64,000 nt of DNA from contig NZ_JACBYW010000004.1 of NCBI RefSeq assembly GCF_013408175.1, positions 1 to 64,000 of the forward strand. Direction: 5' to 3'. Every line of letters begins with the position of its first letter. The stretch's first letter is position 1. This document shows, piece after piece, positions 8,869 through 17,470 of this stretch. This stretch comes from Actinopolyspora biskrensis. Lineage in GTDB: Bacteria; Actinomycetota; Actinomycetes; Mycobacteriales; Pseudonocardiaceae. The notes below the pieces were generated by a model. It ran no database searches. It worked only from the letters and a program-made list of their open reading frames with translations, and was not told the DNA's origin. The translations under genes were made by a program, and so were the position numbers.

Positions 8869-9699
8869 TCAAACCCTGCTGCGGTAGGCCCAGAGCGCCA
8901 GCGGGAAGAACACCGCGACCAGCGCGACCATCCAGACCAGCGTGGCCGACAGCGGTCCGGCCACCGGCCCGCCGATCATCAGCCCCCTGGCGGTGTCGGC
9001 CAGCTTGCTCACCGGGTTCACGCTCACCCACGCCTGCAGCCAGCCGGGCATCGTCTCCGTCGGGGCGAACACGTTGCTGCCCATGGTCAGCGGGAACATG
9101 AACGACATCGCCACCCCCGGCAGCGCCTGCTGGCTCTTGACCAGCATCCCCAGCATCACCGAGATCCAGCACACGCACAGCGCGAACGCGATGACCAGCA
9201 CGATCGCCGCTGCCGCCGAGACCACGTCGGTCTCGATGCGGAAGCCCATCAGCGTGGCCACGATCAGCAGCACCGCTATGGAGACCGCGTAGCGGACCAC
9301 GTCGCCGAGCACGGCCCCGATCAGCGGCGCCGACCGCGCCACCGGCAGGCTCCGGAACCGGTCGAACACCCCCTTGGTGATGTCGTTGTTGAGCTGCATC
9401 CCGGTGCCGAGGCTGCCGAAGACCATGTTCATGGCCATCACGCCCGGCAGGGTCTGCTGTAAGTACGCCCCGGTGTCCCCCGCGATGGCGCCACCGAGCA
9501 GGTAGACGAACATCGCCAGGAAGAGGATCGGCTGCAGGGTGACGTCCAGCAGCCCCTCCGGCGACTTGCGGATCTTGAGGACGCTGCGTCCCGCCAGCGT
9601 CAAGCCGTGCTTGAGCGTGCGCAGCGGCCCGACACGACGCGGCGCGCCGCGCGACTGCTGGTCGGAGTGCTCGGGCCGCTCGACGGTCGTCGTGCTCAT
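8869..9699 (-). CDS. ABC-2 type transporter permease (DrrB-like)
   Basis: Membrane subunit of an ABC exporter, 276 aa with about six membrane segments. It matches the DrrB/daunorubicin-resistance type ABC-2 permease, including the conserved region LPGVMAMNMVFGS and FDRFRSLPVARSAPL. The start ATG (9699) overlaps the stop of the ATPase gene in ATGA, so the two are translated as a pair. It probably exports a hydrophobic compound or drug; no biosynthetic genes are adjacent, so the substrate is open. Confidence 0.9.
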   Translation of the reverse strand: MSTTTVERPEHSDQQSRGAPRRVGPLRTLKHGLTLAGRSVLKIRKSPEGLLDVTLQPILFLAMFVYLLGGAIAGDTGAYLQQTLPGVMAMNMVFGSLGTGMQLNNDITKGVFDRFRSLPVARSAPLIGAVLGDVVRYAVSIAVLLIVATLMGFRIETDVVSAAAAIVLVIAFALCVCWISVMLGMLVKSQQALPGVAMSFMFPLTMGSNVFAPTETMPGWLQAWVSVNPVSKLADTARGLMIGGPVAGPLSATLVWMVALVAVFFPLALWAYRSRV

Positions 9700-10679
9700 G
9701 CCGCGTCGTCCTCCTCTTCGTTGTCCCGTGCCGGCTCCGCGGCATCGGCCGGTTGCCCGGTGATCGACAGGAACGCCTCGTCGAGGCTGGGCAGCCGCAG
9801 CGACAGTTCGTCGGCGGTGATCCCCGCCTCGTCCAGCCCGCGCACCAGCGCCGACATCAGCACCGGATCGTTCGCGGGGGTGGTGAGCAGCCCCGTCTCG
9901 TGGTTCGCGGTGGGGGGCCGGCCGGTGAGTTCCCGCAGGATGGTCTCGGTGGCGGCGACGTCGTCGGGGTCGCTGAGCCGCACCTGCAGGGTCTGGCCCC
10001 CGCTGTGGCGTTTCAGCTCGTCGGCGCGACCCTCGGCGACCACCCTGCCGTGGTCGATCACGCTGATGCGGTCGGCCAGCTGGTCGGCCTCCTCCAGGTA
10101 CTGCGTGGTCAGCAGCACCGTCACTCCCTCCGAGGTCAGCGCGCCGATCATGTCCCAGACCTGGTTGCGGCTGCGCGGGTCCAACCCGGTCGTCGGCTCG
10201 TCCAGGTACAGCACCTCCGGGCGTCCCACCAGGCTCGCTGCCAGGTCCAGCCGCCTGCGCATCCCGCCCGAGTAGGTCTTGACCGCCCGGTTGCCCGCTT
10301 CGGTGAGCCCGAAGCGTTCCAGCAGTTCCTTCGCCCGCGCCTTGGCGCTCGAACGCGGCATCTCCAGCAGCCGCCCGATCAGCACCAGGTTCTCGGTCCC
10401 GGTGAGCTCCTCGTCCACCGAGGCGTACTGCCCGGTCAGCCCGATCCTGCCCCGCACCCCCACCGGATCCCGCAGCACGTCGTGTCCGGCCACGGTGGCG
10501 TGACCACCGTCCGGGCGTAACAGGGTCGCCAGGATGCGTACGCTGGTCGTTTTCCCCGCGCCGTTGGGCCCCAGCACCCCCAGGATCGAACCGGCCGGGG
10601 CGGCGAGGTCCACCCCGTCCAGTGCCTTGGTCGTTCCGAATCGCTTGACCAGGCCCTCGGCCCGGACCGCCAGTGTCAT
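9696..10679 (-). CDS. ABC exporter ATP-binding protein (DrrA-like)
   Basis: ATPase subunit of 327 aa partnering the downstream permease. It has Walker A GPNGAGKT, signature YSGGMRRRLDLA, Walker B VLYLDEPTTGLD and the C-terminal extension typical of daunorubicin-resistance ATPases. The tail is very acidic (DNEEEDDAA). The start is the ATG at 10679 because AGGAGGG lies 6 nt upstream. The gene is divergent from the EEP-domain gene across about 190 bp, and no regulator gene is adjacent. Confidence 0.92.
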   Translation of the reverse strand: MTLAVRAEGLVKRFGTTKALDGVDLAAPAGSILGVLGPNGAGKTTSVRILATLLRPDGGHATVAGHDVLRDPVGVRGRIGLTGQYASVDEELTGTENLVLIGRLLEMPRSSAKARAKELLERFGLTEAGNRAVKTYSGGMRRRLDLAASLVGRPEVLYLDEPTTGLDPRSRNQVWDMIGALTSEGVTVLLTTQYLEEADQLADRISVIDHGRVVAEGRADELKRHSGGQTLQVRLSDPDDVAATETILRELTGRPPTANHETGLLTTPANDPVLMSALVRGLDEAGITADELSLRLPSLDEAFLSITGQPADAAEPARDNEEEDDAA

Positions 10680-10865
10680 GCGCCCTCCTGATCCTTCTGC
10701 TTCCCCAGCACGAGTCGGCTCCCCGACAAAGACGCACAATCGTCGCACAACTCCGGTGAGGTGCGACACAGGTTTAGTCGAGGTTGGATGTTTTCCGGTA
10801 GGTGTGGCCGTATGGGGCGTGAGGCGGCGGATATGCACAGTGATGACCTGGTCGAGGACGACACG

Positions 10866-11864
10866 ATGGCCGAACAGCGGAAGCCGCCGCGTGATCGCCG
10901 CCGCGCTCCCGGCGGTCGTGTCGTCACCCTGCTGTTGTTGCTGCTCGCGGCGTTCCTCTGCGCGGTGGCCCTGGGGCGCTTCGGCGGACTGGAGCGCGGC
11001 CAGATCTCCTCGGCGCTGATCGCGCTCACCCCGTACGTCACGGCGGGCGGCGGGGTGCTGCTACTGCTCGCGCTGTCGTTGCGGCGCTGGCTGACCGCGC
11101 TGGTCGTGGCCATGGTGACCGCCGTGCTCGCCGTCAGCGTCGTCCCTCGCGTGCTCGCCGACGAGCCGAGCGGGGTGCAGGGGCGCTCGCTGAACGTGCT
11201 CAGCGCGAACGTGTACTTCGGCGAGGCCGATGCGGACCGGCTGGTTCGGCTGGTGCGGCGCAACGATGTGGACGTGCTGAGCATGCCGGAGCTGAACTCC
11301 GGGATGGTGGGTGAGCTGCGCGAGGCCGGCTTGTTCGACACCTTGCCGTACAGCGTGCTCGCGCCGGAGGCCAACGGGGACGGCTCGGGGATCGTCTCGC
11401 GCTATCCGCTGCGCGAACTCTCGCTGGCTTCGAACACCACCATGCAACAGCCCTCCGCGCGGATCGACCTGCCCGGTGAGCGGGACGTCCAGTACGTCGC
11501 GGCGCATCCCGTGGTGCCGGTCGGGGGAGACACCACGGCCGGGTGGAAGCGCGAGATAACCTCGCTGCCCGCGCCGGCCACCGACCGTTCCCAACCGGCG
11601 CGGATACTGGCCGGGGATTTCAACGCGACGCTGGACCACGCCCCGCTCCGGAAGCTGCTGGGACGCGGCTACTCGGACGCGGCCGAGGTGACCGGTGACG
11701 GGCTGACCCCGACCTGGCCCGAGCTGGGGCGTCCCTGGGCGCCTCCGGTCACCCTCGATCACGTGCTGGTCAGCGGGGGCACCGCCGTCCGCGACTACCG
11801 CACGTTCAAGGTGGACGGCACCGATCACCGGGCCGTGCTGGCCAAGCTCGTCGTGCCGTCGTGA
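10866..11864 (+). CDS. membrane-anchored endonuclease/exonuclease/phosphatase-fold protein
   Basis: A 332-aa protein with three N-terminal membrane segments (about residues 16-92) and an outward-facing EEP-fold domain. Conserved EEP residues are visible: SANVYFG, MPELN, AGDFNATLDH and the C-terminal GTDHRAV. EEP proteins hydrolyse phosphodiester or phosphomonoester bonds in nucleic acids, phospholipids or phosphoinositides. The actinobacterial membrane-anchored form is common but poorly characterised. The ATG at 10866 has GAGG about 8 nt upstream; in-frame ATGs at 10833 and 10812 are alternatives. Confidence 0.82.
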   Translation: MAEQRKPPRDRRRAPGGRVVTLLLLLLAAFLCAVALGRFGGLERGQISSALIALTPYVTAGGGVLLLLALSLRRWLTALVVAMVTAVLAVSVVPRVLADEPSGVQGRSLNVLSANVYFGEADADRLVRLVRRNDVDVLSMPELNSGMVGELREAGLFDTLPYSVLAPEANGDGSGIVSRYPLRELSLASNTTMQQPSARIDLPGERDVQYVAAHPVVPVGGDTTAGWKREITSLPAPATDRSQPARILAGDFNATLDHAPLRKLLGRGYSDAAEVTGDGLTPTWPELGRPWAPPVTLDHVLVSGGTAVRDYRTFKVDGTDHRAVLAKLVVPS

Positions 11865-11955
11865 CCACGCGGCTCAGCGGGGCGACGGCCCGGTCCGCTC
11901 GGCGGCGCGGGCGGGGAGGGACTCGGCAGCCGCTCCGTTCCGTGCGGGGATCCGG

Positions 11956-12264
11956 TCACCGCTCGGGGTGCGACTCGGTGACCAGTTCGAACTCGAGCAG
12001 GCTGGCACCAGTGGCCACGGGCTCCTCGCTGTCGGCGGCGTGGGCTCGTTTCGCGGGGCCTTCCGCCCAGTTCCGGAAGTCCTGCTCCGATTCCCACTTG
12101 GTGCACACGAAGTAGCGGTTGTCGCCCTTGACGGGGCGCAGCAGCTCGAACCCGAGGAACCCGGGCGCCTGGTCCACCTCGCCCTGGCGCTGGGCGAAGC
12201 GCCGTTCGAGTTCGGGGCCCTTGCCTTCGGGCACTTCCAGAGCGTTGATCTTCACCACTGTCAT
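11956..12264 (-). CDS. mhuD: heme-degrading monooxygenase MhuD
   Basis: A cytosolic ABM-fold heme oxygenase of 102 aa that cleaves heme to release iron. In Mycobacterium MhuD does this without releasing CO, giving mycobilin. The sequence follows mycobacterial MhuD along its whole length, and the functional residues are in register: Asn7, Trp66 and heme ligand His75. VVKINALEVPEG and FLGFELLRPVKG are family landmarks. The ATG at 12264 sits exactly 6 nt after TAGGCT, indicating a leaderless message. mutY follows 4 kb away, as in mycobacterial gene order. It supplies iron from host or environmental heme. Confidence 0.92.
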   Translation of the reverse strand: MTVVKINALEVPEGKGPELERRFAQRQGEVDQAPGFLGFELLRPVKGDNRYFVCTKWESEQDFRNWAEGPAKRAHAADSEEPVATGASLLEFELVTESHPER

Positions 12265-12270
12265 GTCGTC

Positions 12271-12276
12271 AGCCTA
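12271..12276 (-). promoter_or_regulatory. -10 box of mhuD, leaderless
   Basis: TAGGCT on the minus strand, then 6 nt (gacgac), then the mhuD ATG. One of the window-wide TANNNT-N6-start cases. Confidence 0.55.
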
Positions 12277-12356
12277 GGTGGTTCGCGCGTCCCGCCGCAC
12301 TTCGTCGGTGCGGTGGGCGTGGCGCCGCGCGACGTCCTGCGGGAGCGGGACCGGCC

Positions 12357-14300
12357 TCACAGCTCGATCCGGGGGTGCAGCCGCCCGATGGTCCACACCC
12401 GCTGTCTGGCGATCACGAGCGTGGTCAGCACCAGCGAGGCGACCAGGAAACCTCCGAGCACGATCAGGTCGCGGACCAGGTGCTCGGTGAGACCGCCGGA
12501 GATGGTCACCCGGAGCCCGTCCACCAAGTAGGTCATCGGCAGGTAGGGGTGGATCGCCTGGAAGGGGGCGGGGGTGGTTTCCATCGGGTACAGACCGCCC
12601 GATGCGGTGAGCTGCACGATCAGCAGCACGAGGGACACCGCGTCTCCGATGGCGCCGAACGCGGTGCGCAGCAGGTGGTCGATGGCGACGAAGGCGGTCG
12701 CGGCCAGTGCGAGCAACCCGACCGTCGGCCACAGGTGGATCGGGTCCAGCCCCAGGCCGAAGCTGACGACCGCCAGCAGCACCCCGGCCCCGAGCGTTCC
12801 CAGCACGGCTGCGGGCAGCCATCCGGCGAGGGCGATGGTGGCGGCCAGGTTCCTCCCGGCCGCGGCTCTCGTGTTCACCGGTTTCAACAGCAGGTAGGCG
12901 AACAGTCCGAACACCCACAGGGCGATGGCGAAGAAGAACGGGGCCAACCCGCGTCCATAGACGTGTGCCGGGTTCAAGTTCTGCTGGGTGATCGCGGTGG
13001 GGGAACCGAGGACGTCGGCCGCCCGCGACACCTGGGCCGGATCGGTGGGCGGGATGCGGGACAGCCCCTGGTCCACCAGGGACTTCAGCTCCTCGGCCCC
13101 GCTGTTGAGCTGCTGCGCGCCCGCGTTGAGGGTCCGGCTGTTGGAGGACAGGTTGTTCAGGCTGTTGGTCAGCGTCTCGGATCCACTGCTCAGCGCCGAT
13201 GTTCCCGCGGTGACCCGGTCGGCGGGTTCGGTGACCGCGGTGATCCGCTGCTGCACGGTGGAGACGTTCCGCCGCAACGTGGCCAGTTCGGAGTTGGCCC
13301 TGCGGGCCTCGGACAGCACTTCGGATGCCCGGTTGTCCGCTTTCGCGGTGGTTCCCGCGAGTTGCCGCGCGTTTCGCAGCACCCGACGGTACGTGGGGTC
13401 CTCGCCCAGTTCCGGGTGGTTTCGTCCGAGCTGTTCGAGCCCGGCCACGTCGTTGGAGGCCCTGTCGGCGATGAAGGAGGTCGCGGTGGCCACCGTGCCC
13501 AGCCCCTGGACCACCGTCCCCCCGGCGTCGACGGCGTCGTCCATCCGCGCGGGCAGTCTGTCCGCCGTCAGGTTCGTCAGAGCCGTCAACCGGCGGTCCA
13601 GCTGGGACGCGGCGGTGGAGATGTCGTCGACTCCCGTCGAGATGTCGCGCGCACCGTCCACCGCTCCGGACAGACCGCTGCTGAGCCCCTCGGTACCTCG
13701 CACGCTGAGCGAAGTCCCCTCGACGAGTTGGTCGGCGGCCTTGGAGGCGTTCAGCAGCTTCTGCCGCATCGTGTCCATCTCGTCGTAGAGCGTTCGCGCG
13801 TAGGCGCTGTGCGCCGCGGCGTTGATCTGGTTCTGCAGTTCGGCCTCGACCGTGTCGGCCATGATGCCGGCTATGTAGCCGTTCGCGTCGTTCTTGGTGA
13901 TCTCGAGTTCGGCACGCTGCGGGAGGCGGCGCGTCGCGGTCCCCAGCTTGGCGCTGAAGTCCTCCGGAACGGTGATGGTGAAGTAGTAGTCGCCCTGACG
14001 CAGCCCGCGCCGCGCTTCCCGCGCGCCGACGAAGTTCCAGTCGAACAGCTGCCGGGAACGCAGCTGCTCGGTGAACTGCTGCCCCGCGTCGATGAACTGA
14101 CCGGAGGCGCGCACCGGCTGGTCGTCGTTGACCACGGCCACGGGGACACGTTCCATCCTCCCGTAGGGGTTCCAGTTGGACCACAGGTACAGCGAGCCGT
14201 ACAGCAGTGGAACGAGTACCAGCGCGACCAGTACCAGCGGGCGGAGTTTGCCACCCCGGAACCTGCGCAGTTCGAGCAGTGCGAGCTTGACGACCCTCAT
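12357..14300 (-). CDS. YhgE/Pip-family membrane protein
   Basis: A 647-aa protein with one N-terminal membrane helix (about 20-40), a long extracytoplasmic region of heptad-like helices (about 150-430, rich in TSLS, GTEGLSSGLSG and similar repeats) and about five C-terminal membrane segments. This is the layout of YhgE/phage-infection-protein and of ABC-2-type EsaA-like proteins. The start ATG overlaps the stop of the ATPase gene (ATGA), so the pair probably forms one ABC-type machine. Members are linked to export or surface assembly in Gram-positive bacteria; the cargo is unknown. Confidence 0.85.
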   Translation of the reverse strand: MRVVKLALLELRRFRGGKLRPLVLVALVLVPLLYGSLYLWSNWNPYGRMERVPVAVVNDDQPVRASGQFIDAGQQFTEQLRSRQLFDWNFVGAREARRGLRQGDYYFTITVPEDFSAKLGTATRRLPQRAELEITKNDANGYIAGIMADTVEAELQNQINAAAHSAYARTLYDEMDTMRQKLLNASKAADQLVEGTSLSVRGTEGLSSGLSGAVDGARDISTGVDDISTAASQLDRRLTALTNLTADRLPARMDDAVDAGGTVVQGLGTVATATSFIADRASNDVAGLEQLGRNHPELGEDPTYRRVLRNARQLAGTTAKADNRASEVLSEARRANSELATLRRNVSTVQQRITAVTEPADRVTAGTSALSSGSETLTNSLNNLSSNSRTLNAGAQQLNSGAEELKSLVDQGLSRIPPTDPAQVSRAADVLGSPTAITQQNLNPAHVYGRGLAPFFFAIALWVFGLFAYLLLKPVNTRAAAGRNLAATIALAGWLPAAVLGTLGAGVLLAVVSFGLGLDPIHLWPTVGLLALAATAFVAIDHLLRTAFGAIGDAVSLVLLIVQLTASGGLYPMETTPAPFQAIHPYLPMTYLVDGLRVTISGGLTEHLVRDLIVLGGFLVASLVLTTLVIARQRVWTIGRLHPRIEL

Positions 14301-15193
14301 CGCGCACGTCCGTCTTCATCGGAGTCCGAATCGGACTGATCCGGTTCGGGTATTTCCGCGGTGTCCCCGGCGTCGGGACCGGGTTCGTCCTCCTCGCCGG
14401 GGTAGTCCTCCACGAGGGAGAAAAGGTCTGGCTGTTCGGGGCCGTTGCCCGGGACCGGGGTGACCGGGGAGACGAGCCCGGTTCCCCTGAGCTGTTCCAT
14501 CTCGAACGGCGTCGCGATGTCCGGGCGAGTGCCGTGCCGGGTTTCGTCGTCGGGCTCGTCGTCCGGACGGGGCAACCGGATCACCGGTCCGGCCTCGAAA
14601 CGCGGTGGGTCGGTCGTACTGGCGATCACCGTGGTGCCGGTTCCGCTCACCGCCTTCAGGGCCGTCCACACCCTGACCCGCGCGGCGGCGGGAAGTCCGA
14701 GCTCCACGTCGTCGACCAGCAGCCCGGCGGGCGAGGCGGCCATGCCGAGCGCGACGGCGAGCAGCAGCCGCTCACCCGGGTGCAGTGAACCGATCAGCGC
14801 TTCGGGCTCCGGATCGACCCCGACCAGGGCGAAGGACTCGGACACGTCCGTGTTGTCGATTTTGCTGGTGACGCGGCGTTCGCGCACCGCCTCGCGGACT
14901 CTCCAGCACCGCTCCAGTTCGAATCCGGGGCGCAGCAGTGCGGGAGCGAGCAGCTTTCTGGCCCTTTTGGAGTGTTTGGGCAGCTCGTGGCCGTCGACCT
15001 CGATCCGTCCGGCTACCGTGCGGAGCCTGCCCGACAGGGCCAGCAGCAGCGAGGTCCTCCCCGTCCCGGAGGGGCCGATCACCGTGGCCAGTTCGCCGGG
15101 GCGGATGGTGGCGTCCACGTTTTCGAACACGGGCCCCAGCGGCCCACGCGCGGTGATCCCGCGAGCGGTGACGCCCACTCCGTCGGAGCTCAT
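14297..15193 (-). CDS. ABC-type ATPase with Arg in the Walker A motif
   Basis: A 298-aa partner of the YhgE/Pip protein. The P-loop reads GPSGTGRTS, with Arg in place of the usual catalytic Lys. The signature region is degenerate (SLHPGERLLLA) and Walker B is VDDVELG. The last 90 residues are an acidic tail (DSDSDEDG). The arginine P-loop suggests weak, altered or absent ATP hydrolysis, but it may be a lineage feature. The start is the ATG at 15193 with a G-rich Shine-Dalgarno (AGGGGGG) upstream. It overlaps the downstream gene by 4 bp. Confidence 0.8.
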   Translation of the reverse strand: MSSDGVGVTARGITARGPLGPVFENVDATIRPGELATVIGPSGTGRTSLLLALSGRLRTVAGRIEVDGHELPKHSKRARKLLAPALLRPGFELERCWRVREAVRERRVTSKIDNTDVSESFALVGVDPEPEALIGSLHPGERLLLAVALGMAASPAGLLVDDVELGLPAAARVRVWTALKAVSGTGTTVIASTTDPPRFEAGPVIRLPRPDDEPDDETRHGTRPDIATPFEMEQLRGTGLVSPVTPVPGNGPEQPDLFSLVEDYPGEEDEPGPDAGDTAEIPEPDQSDSDSDEDGRAR

Positions 15194-15290
15194 GGACCCC
15201 CCTGGCAACGGATCGGTTGTTGATCCAACCTGGACCCTCAGCCGGGGCTCGGCAACTCGAGATCGACCCGGGCGTGTCTGTGGAGCTTCT

Positions 15291-15360
15291 CCGGTCGAGT
15301 TGCCGGTCGGCCCGGGGGTTTCCTTCGGCGCTCCCGGCGCCGGAACAAGCCACCCGAGCG
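15291..15360 (+). repeat. short intergenic repeat, copy E (left of mutY)
   Basis: About 70 bp nearly matching copy D at 16402-16477 in the same orientation (shared blocks GGCCCGGGGGTTT and GCCACCCGAGC). The two bracket mutY. The centre can fold as TTCGGCG/GCGCCGGAA. Confidence 0.6.
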
Positions 15361-15424
15361 GTCGGCACGACCGCGGGAGGTGCAGCCCGACGACCGTCCA
15401 CGACAGGGGACGGAAGACGTCCGC

Positions 15425-16345
15425 CTACTGCTCGCCGGGGAGTCCGAACCTGCCGTCCTCGGTCTGTTCCACCAGACCGTCCACCAGCAGGGAGTCGAGC
15501 GCCCGGTCACGCTGGGCGGCCTCGCTCCACACCGCGTCCAGGCTCGCCCTGGGAACGGGCCCCTCGGAGCCGCGCAGCACGTCCAGCAGCAGCCCGCGTA
15601 CCTGGCGGTCGGTGCCCGCGAAGCGCTGGACCTTCTTCGGCGGGCCGTCGTAGGCGGGTTTGCCCGCCGCGCGCCAGGCGCAGCCGTGGTGGAGCGGGCA
15701 GCTCTCGCAGGCCGGGGAACGCACGGTGCAGACGGTCTGACCGAGTTCCATCAGGGCCGCCGACATCCCGGAGGCCCTGTGGTCGTCGGCGGGCAGCAGC
15801 GCGTCGACGTCGGCGAGATCGCGCTTGGGGGAGGGGTTGCCCGCGTCGCCCGCGCCGTGGACCGCGCGCGCGACCACGCGGCGCACGTTCGTGTCCACGA
15901 CGGGGGCCCGTTCGCCGTAGGCGAAGGCGGCCACAGCTCTCGCCGTGTAGGTGCCCACCCCGGGCAGCGCGAGCAAGGTGTCCACATCGGAGGGAACACG
16001 GTCCCCGTGCTCCGACGCGATCACCCCGGCGGCCTCGTGCAGTCGCACGGCCCTGCGCGGGTAGCCGAGCTTGCCCCAGGCCCGCAGGACCTCGCCCTGG
16101 GGCGCGGCGGCGAGATCGGAGGGACGTGGCCAGCGCTCCAGCCACTCCCGCCAGATCGGCAGCACCCGGTTCACCGGGGTCTGCTGCAACATCGTCTCGC
16201 TGACCAGCACCCCCCAGCCGTCGACGTCCGGTCCGCGCCACGGCAGGTCGCGTCCCTCGGCGGTGAACCACTCGATCAGTTCGTCGGGGTCGAGCGCGGC
16301 TTCCCGCTGCTCTCCCCCGACCGTGTTCGGCTCCGGATTCCTCAT
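15425..16345 (-). CDS. mutY: A/G-specific adenine DNA glycosylase MutY
   Basis: Base-excision repair enzyme that removes adenine mispaired with 8-oxoguanine; 306 aa. It has catalytic Glu50 (SETMLQQT), the helix-hairpin-helix LPGVGTYTA at 128-136 and catalytic Asp151 (VVDTN). The 4Fe-4S ligands are Cys206, Cys213, Cys216 and Cys222 in the classical C-x6-C-x2-C-x5-C spacing. The C-terminal NUDIX-like domain of enterobacterial MutY is missing or very reduced, as is usual in actinobacteria. The gene is flanked by two direct copies of a short intergenic repeat. Confidence 0.96.
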   Translation of the reverse strand: MRNPEPNTVGGEQREAALDPDELIEWFTAEGRDLPWRGPDVDGWGVLVSETMLQQTPVNRVLPIWREWLERWPRPSDLAAAPQGEVLRAWGKLGYPRRAVRLHEAAGVIASEHGDRVPSDVDTLLALPGVGTYTARAVAAFAYGERAPVVDTNVRRVVARAVHGAGDAGNPSPKRDLADVDALLPADDHRASGMSAALMELGQTVCTVRSPACESCPLHHGCAWRAAGKPAYDGPPKKVQRFAGTDRQVRGLLLDVLRGSEGPVPRASLDAVWSEAAQRDRALDSLLVDGLVEQTEDGRFGLPGEQ

Positions 16346-16401
16346 GGCACACCGATCGTGCCATGCGCGCCGGACCCGGAGGCGTTCGGCTCACCGATGT
16401 T

Positions 16402-16477
16402 TTCCGGCCGGGTTGTCGGCTGGCCCGGGGGTTTCTTCGGCGCGGGGAGCGCCGAAACACGCCACCCGAGCAACTCG
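16402..16477 (+). repeat. short intergenic repeat, copy D (right of mutY)
   Basis: Direct copy of the element at 15291-15360. The hairpin TTCGGCGC/GCGCCGAA is perfect here with a 5-nt loop. The end GCCACCCGAGCAACTCG is shared with the longer family (copies A-C). Confidence 0.6.
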
Positions 16478-16538
16478 CACCCCGGATCGGAACTCCCGAC
16501 AGAAGGACACCGCTCAGTCCAGGCGCTCTGAGCCAGAG

Positions 16539-16674
16539 CAATCGGCACCGTCGCGGGTTCTCAGTCACGGGTCTCGCGAGGACGGCCTCGACGTGGTGTA
16601 GGTGGCTACTCGATGTCGAGGATCCCGCAGCGAGACCCCGACCGAGGTTCCGCCACCCGCACCACTCGAGCAAC
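16539..16674 (-). repeat. structured intergenic repeat, copy C (inverted)
   Basis: On the minus strand this stretch aligns with copies A (17231-17357) and B (57374-57510) over about 130 bp. Its inner stem is CCTCGAC/GTCGAGG (16586-16592 with 16615-16621). The corresponding stem in A and B is GCCCGAC/GTCGGGC, so two base pairs have changed on both sides. It occupies the gap downstream of the carbonic anhydrase gene. Confidence 0.7.
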
Positions 16675-16699
16675 TCGACCCGTCGAACCTCGTGCTCGA

Positions 16700-17194
16700 T
16701 CAGTCCAGGGGGACCTCGGTCAGCTCGTCGGAGTCGATGTCGTGCACGAAAGCACGCACGCTCGTGGTCTCCGTCAGGAACGGGCTCCGCCGGACACGTC
16801 GCGCGGACTGCCGCAGGTCCTGCTCGGTGTCGGCGAAGGTCTCCACCGACCAGGTGGGGCGCTGCCCGGTCGCCTCCTCCAGCTCCTGCTTGAACTCGGC
16901 CTCGGCGAAGGTGCCCATGCCGCAGCGGGTGTGGTGCATCAGCACGATCTCGGTGGTGCCGAGCTTGCGCTGGCTGACCGACAGGGAGCGGAGCACGTCC
17001 TCGGTGACCGCGCCGCCCGCGTTGCGGATCACGTGCGCCTCACCGGAGCCCAGCTCCAGGGTCCGTACCGGGTCGATGCGGCAGTCCATGCACGTGACCA
17101 CAGCTGTCCGCAGGCTGGGAGAACCGGGCACCTGCCCGTCCCAGGCCTCACGTTGCCGACGGTTACGGGCGAGCAGGTCGTCAGTCGCGGTCAC
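16700..17194 (-). CDS. canA: beta-carbonic anhydrase (mycobacterial CA1 type)
   Basis: Zinc enzyme interconverting CO2 and bicarbonate; 164 aa, cytosolic. Zinc and catalytic residues are Cys35, Asp37 and Arg39 (CMDCR) and His88 with Cys91 (HHTRC). Length and sequence resemble the short Rv1284-type enzyme rather than the longer CanB usually found near mutY. The start is the GTG at 17194 because TAGGAGG lies 8 nt upstream; the longer open frame runs into repeat copy A. The gene is bracketed by inverted copies of a structured intergenic repeat, an arrangement like a small cassette. Confidence 0.93.
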   Translation of the reverse strand: MTATDDLLARNRRQREAWDGQVPGSPSLRTAVVTCMDCRIDPVRTLELGSGEAHVIRNAGGAVTEDVLRSLSVSQRKLGTTEIVLMHHTRCGMGTFAEAEFKQELEEATGQRPTWSVETFADTEQDLRQSARRVRRSPFLTETTSVRAFVHDIDSDELTEVPLD

Positions 17195-17230
17195 GGTGAA
17201 CCTCCTAAGGAGTTCGCTCGGCTCGGTTCG

Positions 17231-17357
17231 CTCGGGTGGTTGCTCGGCGGAACCTCTCGCGGAATCCCGCTCCGGCGAGGCCCGACATCGGGTGGCCACC
17301 TGCACCCCGTCGGGCCTTCCTCGCGAGAGCACCACGGGAGAACCCGCGGCGGTGCCG
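17231..17357 (+). repeat. structured intergenic repeat, copy A
   Basis: About 130 bp, roughly 85% identical by eye to copy B at 57 kb. The inner stem is AGGCCCGAC (17278-17286) with GTCGGGCCT (17309-17317). The outer stem is CTCTCGCG (17254-17261) with CGCGAGAG (17322-17329). It fills the carbonic anhydrase-radA gap, where disA lies in relatives. Confidence 0.75.
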
Positions 17358-17470
17358 GGGGGACAGGTGTGGTTGGTTCGGCGCCGACGGTGTCGGACCG
17401 TCCTTTTTGTCCGAGAGTACCGTGGTCGGGATCCGGGTGATCACGCGGTGTGCCGAACACCACGCCCGAG

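Noticed and set aside
16700-17194. Naming the carbonic anhydrase canB from its place near mutY
   Set aside because: Length and sequence follow the short Rv1284-type enzyme, so position alone would mislead.
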